From positions 17,649-81,648 of the forward strand of contig JAZOWA010000007.1 of the NCBI GenBank assembly GCA_045659025.1: DNA of 64,000 nt, written 5' to 3'. Positions 58,831-64,000 of the stretch are shown piece after piece. Under the pieces are notes generated by a model. That model was not told where the DNA came from. It worked only from the letters and a program-made list of their open reading frames with translations, and did not search any database. The position numbers and the translations under genes are program-made. This stretch comes from SIG455 sp045659025 (lineage in GTDB: Bacteria > Bacillota > Clostridia > UMGS1810). How positions within the stretch are numbered: the first letter of the stretch is position 1; each line of letters begins with the position of its first letter.

Positions 58831-61404
58831 ATGTTCAAATGCAGAAAACTTATCGCTTCCGTGTTGACTTCAATAATGACATTTTCTATGACGGCTGCAA
58901 TATCCTTTGCGGCGGTTCCGTCAGATGTGGCAAATACAAAGTTTGAAGAAGCAGCCGAAGTACTCGGTGTGCTTAACGTAATGGTAGGTGACGCTGCAGG
59001 TACCTTCCGTCCTGATGATGCTATCATCAGATCCGAGGTTGCCAAAGTGGCTGTAGCAATCAGCGGTCTTACCGAGGTTGCCAATGTGACAAGCGGTATC
59101 ACCAGATACCCCGACGTTGCCGACGGTCACTGGGCAACAGGATTTATCAATGTAGCAACAGAGCAGAAAATGGTAGTGGGTGACACCTCAGGTACTTTCC
59201 GTCCTGATGATAAGATCACCTATGCCGAAGCGGTTACTATCCTTGTACGTGCGCTTGGCTATGAGCCTCAGGCACAGGCAAAGGGTGGATATCCCACAGG
59301 TTACCTTGTGACTGCCTCAGATATCGGTCTTACCAAGGGTGTGTCCGGCACACACAACAAGGCAATCACCCGTGGCGACGTGGCACGTCTTGCCTACAAC
59401 GCTCTTACTATCAATATGATGGAGCAGACCGGTTTCGGTAACGACATCAACTATGAAGTAGTTGATAAGACTCTCCTTAAAGATAAACTCAACGTAGAAA
59501 AAGTCACCGATCAGGTTATCGCAGTAGGTAATGCGTCTTTGGATAACGCGTCCAACCTCAAGAAAGACCAGATCCTTATCGGTGAAGAAATATACACCAC
59601 AGGCACAGCAGACGTTCGTCAGGTGCTTGGTTTCACGGTAGATGCGTATATTAACGAGGATGACGAGCTTCTCCTTGCCAGACCTGCCTCAGGCAAGAAC
59701 TCGTCTGTGACAGTCCCTGCAGAGAATATCGCAGATATCACCAACACCGAAAGCAAGAAAGAGCTTCAGTATTGGGCAGACCTTGATAACGATAAGAAAC
59801 CCACCAAGGAAGCTATCGATAAAGACGCCACTATCCTCTATAACGGTAAGGCGGGTGCGACTGAGGATTTCAAGGTGATTGAATCAGGCTCTATCACTTT
59901 GCTGGATACCGATACCAACGGTTCTCACGATGTGGTGTTTGTGAACGAGACAGTGAACTATGTAGTGGAAGAGGTGGTAGAATCCTCTCATAAGATTGTA
60001 GATAAATACGGCCAGAAGACCTTGGTAGCAGACCCCGAGGACGACACTCTCACCTTCGTGCTTGTAAAGGGCACCGAGAGAATCGAGCTTTCTGATCTTG
60101 AGGAGTGGGATGTAATCACCACCACAATGAGCCGTGACGGAGACCTTGTGTACGCAGAAGTGTGCAACGAGTCTGTAACGGGTAAAATCACCCGTAAGAG
60201 CAAGGACACCTTCTATATCAACGGCAAGGGCTACAAGGTGGCTAAGAACTACCCCAACGCCGTAAATCTTGAAGACGAAGGCACATTCTACCTTGACGTT
60301 GAGGGCAAGATTGCTGCGGTAGATTCCGAGACTGCAGTAAGCACCAACTACGCATACCTGGTGGATGGCAAATTGTCTACAGGTATGGACGAAGTCCTTG
60401 AGATAAAAGTGTTTGATAAAAACGGCAAGACGGCTATTTACGAATCCGCATCCAAGATAAAGGTGAACGGCACCAGCGGTCTTACTCCCGAGGAAGCACT
60501 CACCGCCATCAAGGGCGAGAGGGATAAGGTGGGCGGTCAGCTTATCACCTTCGAACTCAACTCCGACGACGAGGTAAAAGAAATCACCACCGCCACCACC
60601 ACATCTTCTATTGATGAGGGCAAATTCACTATGAACATGCAGGAGAATGACGTGGTTTATAACTCCACCTCAGGCAAGCTCATGGGCTCAGATATGAGCG
60701 TAGGCGTGGATAAGAACACAGTAGTGTTTGATATCCCCGAGGGCAAGACAGATTCTGCTGATTTTGCCATAAGAAACTCTGATTTCTTCGTAGACGGCGA
60801 TAAGTACGACGTAATCGTATTTGACGTCACCGAGGACCGCAGAGCAGGTGCGATTATCGTCACCAACTCCACAGGTATTGCCAACGAGGATTCTGCAATT
60901 GCCATCGTAGATGAGATTACCCAGGGCAGAAACGATGACGGTGAGGACGTGGAATATCTCTACGCTTACCAGAATGGCGAGAAGATAGAGCTCTCCACCA
61001 CCGAGACAGGCATCCTTGTAAAGGGTGATAAAGCGCTTGAAAAGGGTGACGTTATCCAGATTAAGACCAATGCTTACGGTGAGATAGAGGATATCACACT
61101 TCTGTTTGATATCTCCACCAGGGACACCGAGGCAGAGGTGAAGGTATCTGATAAGACTACCACCTACTACGGTAAGGTTACCAAGAAGTTCTCCACCTCC
61201 TTCAATATGCAGGTGGGTGACGGTAAGGTGCACAACTTCAACATCGGCGATGCAGATGTATACGAGGTAGACACCACCAAGTCAAGAAACCAGATCACCG
61301 TAGCAGATGCGGGTGACATCCAGAAATACGACGACCTTGATCCTTCAAGAGTATTCGTAAGGGTGTATGATAATGTTGTTCAGGAAGTTATAATCATAAA
61401 ATAA
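58831..61404 (+). CDS. large secreted protein with N-terminal S-layer homology domains
   Basis: 857 residues. The signal peptide (about 1-28, ending AAISFAA) leads into three SLH modules (about 32-205) with VVGDTSGTFRPDDKITYAEAV as the clearest one. Then comes a long acidic, beta-rich region with many Asp/Glu-Gly turns and no catalytic motif. Architecture and segments such as GGYPTGYL and ITRGDVARLAY parallel the SLH protein at 5683-8433, a probable paralogue. It is likely an S-layer or surface scaffold component held to the wall by its N-terminus. ATG follows AAAGGAGG after a long structured leader. The gene stands alone. Confidence 0.87.
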   Translation: MFKCRKLIASVLTSIMTFSMTAAISFAAVPSDVANTKFEEAAEVLGVLNVMVGDAAGTFRPDDAIIRSEVAKVAVAISGLTEVANVTSGITRYPDVADGHWATGFINVATEQKMVVGDTSGTFRPDDKITYAEAVTILVRALGYEPQAQAKGGYPTGYLVTASDIGLTKGVSGTHNKAITRGDVARLAYNALTINMMEQTGFGNDINYEVVDKTLLKDKLNVEKVTDQVIAVGNASLDNASNLKKDQILIGEEIYTTGTADVRQVLGFTVDAYINEDDELLLARPASGKNSSVTVPAENIADITNTESKKELQYWADLDNDKKPTKEAIDKDATILYNGKAGATEDFKVIESGSITLLDTDTNGSHDVVFVNETVNYVVEEVVESSHKIVDKYGQKTLVADPEDDTLTFVLVKGTERIELSDLEEWDVITTTMSRDGDLVYAEVCNESVTGKITRKSKDTFYINGKGYKVAKNYPNAVNLEDEGTFYLDVEGKIAAVDSETAVSTNYAYLVDGKLSTGMDEVLEIKVFDKNGKTAIYESASKIKVNGTSGLTPEEALTAIKGERDKVGGQLITFELNSDDEVKEITTATTTSSIDEGKFTMNMQENDVVYNSTSGKLMGSDMSVGVDKNTVVFDIPEGKTDSADFAIRNSDFFVDGDKYDVIVFDVTEDRRAGAIIVTNSTGIANEDSAIAIVDEITQGRNDDGEDVEYLYAYQNGEKIELSTTETGILVKGDKALEKGDVIQIKTNAYGEIEDITLLFDISTRDTEAEVKVSDKTTTYYGKVTKKFSTSFNMQVGDGKVHNFNIGDADVYEVDTTKSRNQITVADAGDIQKYDDLDPSRVFVRVYDNVVQEVIIIK

Positions 61405-61434
61405 GGAGTTCCCCCTGTATCTCCTTAAAATCGG

Positions 61435-61464
61435 AAAAGACCGAGACGCCCGTCTCGGTCTTTT
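61435..61464. terminator. terminator after the SLH gene
   Basis: AAAAGACCGAGACG-CC-CGTCTCGGTCTTTT; symmetric enough to serve both strands. Its core AAAGACCGAGA recurs in the terminator at 62383-62412. Confidence 0.9.
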
Positions 61465-61475
61465 GCATGTTGGAA

Positions 61476-62000
61476 TTAAATTAAAAGTTCATTTTCAAAT
61501 ATATTAATTATTGACTTGTTTAATTGTTTTGCATATTGATAAGCTATGTATGTACCGCTTCACAACGGATGTCGGGACAGATAATTCTGTGTTGAATTTT
61601 TGGGTGGGGGAGTGTACGTTTTGTTGTAGTAAAACACACAGAATCTGCTTTTGTCTATCATTTCCGAGTTTCTTTCAACATAAACATACTTACCTGCATT
61701 AATTATATTTTGGGGATAGTAGGTGTCCTCGTATCTTTTCAGCAGATAAGCCTTGTAATCATCATCGATGAACGGGAATTCTGCTCTGACATAAATCCTT
61801 TTCAGATAAGGAAAATCTTTTTTAAGATCACTGATTACGCAGTGGCACAAGTCGTTGAATTGGCTGTTACTTCCAAATAAAAAAGTGTCGATATTTTCTT
61901 CAATGATAAGTTTCTTTAGTATCTCCGTAAGATGTTCTTTCAATTTGTCGGTTGCATCAATTTGGCGATGACCAACAAAACAGCAGGTACTATTTTTCAT
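61476..62000 (-). pseudogene. SLOG-type (DUF1273-like) gene interrupted by an in-frame TGA
   Basis: From ATG 62000 (GGAGG eight bases upstream) 146 residues are read: MKNSTCCFVGHRQI, a nucleotide-binding strand-loop typical of SLOG proteins, and TFLFGSNSQFNDLCHCVI as the second half of that fold. The frame stops at TGA 61560-61562. The same frame then continues without interruption as SGTYIAYQYAKQLNKSIIN and ends at TAA 61476-61478; this matches the usual family C-terminus (SGTKxAYxYAxxKxKxIIN). So the sequence looks like one gene of about 174 codons with a single nonsense codon, or a truncated but still made protein. An upstream in-frame start at 62042 lacks a ribosome site. Family function is unclear, possibly ligand sensing. 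Confidence 0.68.
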
Positions 62001-62134
62001 AAAAGAGTCCTCCAAGTAAATTAAAACACAATCATTATACATTAATATTTACTTAAAGTAAAGAAATATGTAAAAGAGATAAGTAATAATTCGCCTGTTT
62101 TGTTGTTAAAATGTAAGTAATAGGAGGGACGTGT

Positions 62135-62365
62135 ATGAAAACCGAGTTTCCCGAAAGATATATAACTCTTGGATTGAAGATTGCCTATTATAGAAAGAAA
62201 GCGGGCTTCACTCAGGAGGCCTTTGCGGAATTAATTAACAGAAGTGTAAATTTTGTTGGGCAGGTAGAGGGTACAGGCACGGTGCGAGGCGTTTCCCTCG
62301 AAACCTTGTTTAAGATGGCACAGGTTTTGAAAATCCCGCCGTCCAAACTTCTTGAGAATGATTAA
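62135..62365 (+). CDS. XRE-family helix-turn-helix regulator
   Basis: 76 residues, essentially one Cro/C1-type HTH domain: YITLGLKIAYYRKKAGFTQ forms the first helices, EAFAELINRSVNFVGQVEGT the turn and recognition helix, and SLETLFKMAQVLKIPPSKLL the rest. There is no sensor domain. The ATG follows ATAGGAGGG. It is divergent from the SLOG-type gene, about 135 bases apart, so it could regulate that gene or itself; the target is inferred only from position. AT-richer than the core genes. Confidence 0.85.
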   Translation: MKTEFPERYITLGLKIAYYRKKAGFTQEAFAELINRSVNFVGQVEGTGTVRGVSLETLFKMAQVLKIPPSKLLEND

Positions 62366-62382
62366 TGTTAATGTATGTTGTT

Positions 62383-62412
62383 AAAGACCGAGATACCCGT
62401 CTCGGTCTTTTT
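62383..62412. terminator. terminator after the XRE gene
   Basis: AAAGACCGAGA-TACCCG-TCTCGGTCTTTTT. Same stem as at 61435-61464. Confidence 0.88.
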
Positions 62413-62480
62413 GTCCGTCAAAAATTATTTGCTCATATTTTGGGTAAGGGGAAGATATATTTATAAGAGAGGTGATTTGA

Positions 62481-63173
62481 TTGGGAGCAATAGCCGTTGT
62501 GTATCGGGACATCCCCTCAGGCGGTGAGAAGGGCATCCGCAGAGGTGAGATGAAAAGGATTGTCGTAGGTGGCAGAGAGGTTATATCCGTCCGTCTGCTT
62601 CGTGGTGGGCGCAGATACGTAAGACGGCTTCTTGATAAGGAGGATATTGAATCAATCGTCCTTCGGGGTGATGTTCCGCCCTTTGTGGAAGATCTTGCGG
62701 TGGACAGAGGTATACATATATATAAGGGCGATAATCTCAAAATTGCTCTTTTGCCCCATATAATATCCGATTGCGCAAAAGACAAGCCTGCTTGCACGGT
62801 ATACACCATATCCGCCGATAAACGATGCGGTGATGTGGTGCGGTGCGTGTCGGATTATTTTCGCATTGTGTCCGTCTCTGCCACGGAGAAAGTGGGAGAG
62901 GACTTTGCCGATGGCATAATGGCAGATACGGGTCTGTCCCTTCGCATCGGTGAGGTGGATGATGCCGTCACTATCCTTGCCTCAGGATGCAAAGATGACG
63001 TGGATATCAATATGGCAGACGATTACGGCATAGTGCTCAAAGACTCCTGTGGCAATTTCATCTCCATAGCCACGGCAGACGCCCTCTCAGGTGGGAAAGG
63101 CACTTATAAGGCCCTGTCCGCCCTGGGCCTTAAAATCCACAAAGGACTTGACAAAACCCACCACCTGTATTAG
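62481..63173 (+). CDS. unrecognised 230-residue cytoplasmic protein
   Basis: I do not recognise this family. The protein begins with a TTG start after GAGGTGA, reads GAIAVVYRDIPSGGEKGIRRG, and has no signal peptide or membrane segment. A basic Arg-rich stretch (about 24-55; RGGRRYVRRLLDKEDIESIV) is followed by alternating strands and helices to the end, including a Cys-containing central part (CRDVVRCV-like region about 118-128) and a final KGTYKALSALGLKIHKGL. Base composition is like the core genes. The tRNA-Pro promoter overlaps its last codons. Continuous coding over 230 codons with a ribosome site supports a real gene; no function can be offered. Confidence 0.7.
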   Translation: MGAIAVVYRDIPSGGEKGIRRGEMKRIVVGGREVISVRLLRGGRRYVRRLLDKEDIESIVLRGDVPPFVEDLAVDRGIHIYKGDNLKIALLPHIISDCAKDKPACTVYTISADKRCGDVVRCVSDYFRIVSVSATEKVGEDFADGIMADTGLSLRIGEVDDAVTILASGCKDDVDINMADDYGIVLKDSCGNFISIATADALSGGKGTYKALSALGLKIHKGLDKTHHLY

Positions 63174-63176
63174 AAT
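63148..63176 (+). promoter_or_regulatory. promoter for tRNA-Pro
   Basis: TTGACA (63148-63153), 17 bases, TAGAAT (63171-63176). It lies inside the end of the preceding gene, whose stop codon TAG forms the first half of the -10 box. Confidence 0.8.
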
Positions 63177-63198
63177 AAGAAGGCAAATTGTTTCTTAT

Positions 63199-63271
63199 CG
63201 GGGTGTGGCGCAGTTGGTAGCGCGCGTGGTTTGGGACCATGAGGCCGCAGGTTCGAACCCTGTCACTCCGA
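63199..63271 (+). tRNA. tRNA-Pro (anticodon TGG)
   Basis: 73 bases folding as a full cloverleaf. Acceptor CGGGGTG/CACTCCG (one G-T pair), D arm GCGC...GCGC, anticodon stem CGTGG/CCATG with loop TTTGGGA giving anticodon TGG, and T arm with GGTTCGAACCC; discriminator base A. The CCA end is not encoded and must be added. Confidence 0.95.
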
Positions 63272-63274
63272 TGC

Positions 63275-63313
63275 AAAAAAGCACCAATCTTGATAAAAGA
63301 TTGGTGCTTTTTT
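63275..63313 (+). terminator. terminator after tRNA-Pro
   Basis: A long perfect stem AAAAAAGCACCAATCTT/AAGATTGGTGCTTTTTT with a short loop. Confidence 0.92.
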
Positions 63314-63314
63314 C

Positions 63315-63473
63315 AATGAAGCGTTCCTGCGGAACATTAAGTAGGCTTTGCTTATGAAGTTGCTTCGCTAATGAAGTGCTGCTTCGCACGCTTATGGCTG
63401 ATTTAATTTAGCTACTCCAAAGGAGTTGTTTAGCTATTGCAGAGCAATAATTTTACTTTGCAATTTGTTGTAA
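63315..63473 (+). repeat. second mini-hairpin array, with two separator types
   Basis: It begins two bases after the tRNA terminator. First part: ATGAAG/ATTAAG-like separators at 63316, 63336, 63354 and 63371 alternating with GTTCC-TGC-GGAAC, TAAGTA-ggctt-TGCTTA, a short TGCTTCGC unit and GTGC-TGCTTC-GCAC. Second part: TTTAGCT at 63407 and 63429 followed by ACTCC-AAA-GGAGT and ATTGC-AGA-GCAAT, then TTTTAC...GTAAAA. Architecture is the same as in the array at 20850-21060, with different separators. Confidence 0.75.
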
Positions 63474-63757
63474 AAATTAGCTTAAAATTATAATATCTTT
63501 ATGGTTCAGCTTTTTGTACTTTACATCTTCACCAAAATTTTTGTTTCTAGATAGTGTATTTGAGATAAAGATTTCTTGAAAATAAGCATACATATTGCAA
63601 ATATTGGGAAATGATGCTATAATTTTATAGTGGTTTATTAATGGTTTTTAGTGTGATTCTCTTTACGAGCCATACGCTTATCTTCAGAATTTGAGTGTGT
63701 ATTATATGTAGAGTTGGAATATATCCACGCATTTTTTAAACCAAGGAGGCTTTTTTC
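63474..63757. other. AT-rich leader of the last gene
   Basis: 284 bases, no gene visible. A promoter pair TTGCAA (63595-63600), 17 bases, TATAAT (63618-63623) would give a leader of about 130 bases to the ATG at 63758. Composition is clearly AT-richer than most of the window. Confidence 0.6.
63595..63623 (+). promoter_or_regulatory. promoter for the truncated secreted-protein gene
   Basis: TTGCAA and TATAAT with a 17-base spacer, 135 bases ahead of the start codon. Confidence 0.6.
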
Positions 63758-64000
63758 ATGAAGAAGATTATATGTTGTATATTGGCATTTTACATGGTTT
63801 TAGCATTATTTTCTGCCGTGCCAATCACCGTTGGGGCTACAGATAGTATGATTTGGGATGGTTTAGTTGCAGATGGCTTTGAAAGCGGTAGTGGAACAGA
63901 AGAAGATCCGTATATCATAAAGACACCACAACAGCTTGCCTATCTTGCGAGTTCGACAAATTCCGGCACATCATATCTTGGTAAATATATTAAGCTAGTA
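63758..64000 (+). CDS. secreted protein, N-terminal part only (cut by window end)
   Basis: 81 residues are visible. MKKIICCILAFYMVLALFSA with PITVGAT is a signal peptide. It is followed by GSGTEEDPYIIKTPQQLAYL, the opening typical of large Firmicutes surface proteins that carry GLUG or similar repeats. ATG follows AAGGAGG at 63743-63749. The gene is AT-rich and lies after the second hairpin array. Length, anchoring and function lie outside the window. Confidence 0.8.
   Translation, partial: MKKIICCILAFYMVLALFSAVPITVGATDSMIWDGLVADGFESGSGTEEDPYIIKTPQQLAYLASSTNSGTSYLGKYIKLV

Noticed and set aside
1..64000. Insertion sequence, prophage, integron or replication origin
   Set aside because: No transposase, integrase, phage structural gene, dnaA or DnaA-box cluster was seen on either strand.

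Overview
The window looks like a chromosomal segment of an anaerobic, Gram-positive member of the Clostridia, probably of the Oscillospirales/Eubacteriales type, with G+C near one half by eye. The basis is: HydE and HydF ([FeFe]-hydrogenase maturation), PolC, RNase J, an L10-leader attenuator, a tandem glycine riboswitch, SLH-anchored surface proteins, strong AGGAGG ribosome sites and frequent TTG/GTG starts. I saw no transposase, integrase, CRISPR array, phage block or rRNA.

Layout. 1-3.6 kb (minus strand): hydE-hydF, then a DivIVA-like coiled-coil gene coupled to ispE. 3.9-16.4 kb: five consecutive secreted proteins. Two carry SLH anchors at opposite ends, one is a 1326-residue heparinase II/III-like protein with a discoidin-like end, and two have LamG-like regions. 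Several are preceded by hairpin-rich leaders. 16.5-19.8 kb: a GH36 alpha-galactosidase and a PfkB-family kinase. 19.9-21.5 kb: cysK, an array of small hairpins and a small DUF2500-like gene. 21.5-27.9 kb (minus): comM, asnS, a TPR membrane protein, an RluA-type synthase and a class B penicillin-binding protein. 28-33.1 kb: secA, prfB (with its programmed frameshift) and a PrsA/parvulin-like foldase with a stalk-type domain. 33.2-34.8 kb (minus): a BspA-type leucine-rich repeat protein and a small P-loop protein. 35.1-41.4 kb: ispG-polC-rluD. 41.4-43.2 kb: the glycine riboswitch and an AGCS sodium:amino acid symporter. 43.2-45.1 kb (minus): trmK and an M20 peptidase. 45.2-48.9 kb: rpmG-secE-nusG-rplK-rplA-rplJ-rplL with L1-type and L10-type autoregulatory leaders; rpoB does not follow. 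49-53 kb (minus): RNase J, an OGG1-type glycosylase and a SpoVB-like flippase. 53.2-58.5 kb: rsmD, coaD, a coiled-coil protein, an O-methyltransferase, a U32 protein and GTP-type PEP carboxykinase. 58.8-61.4 kb: a third SLH protein. 61.4-64 kb: an AT-richer accessory stretch with a SLOG-type gene broken by an in-frame TGA, an XRE regulator, an unrecognised 230-residue protein, tRNA-Pro(TGG), a second hairpin array and the start of another secreted protein.

The coherent themes are translation and ribosome biogenesis, protein export and extracytoplasmic folding (secA, secE, PrsA-like), isoprenoid synthesis by the MEP route (ispE, ispG), and a large surface or secreted polysaccharide-active layer. 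The least explained features are the two arrays of constant separators alternating with variable mini-hairpins (20850-21060 and 63315-63473), the hairpin leaders upstream of the secreted-protein genes, the acidic Glu-Ala-Pro tail on ribosomal protein L10, and the in-frame stop in the SLOG gene.
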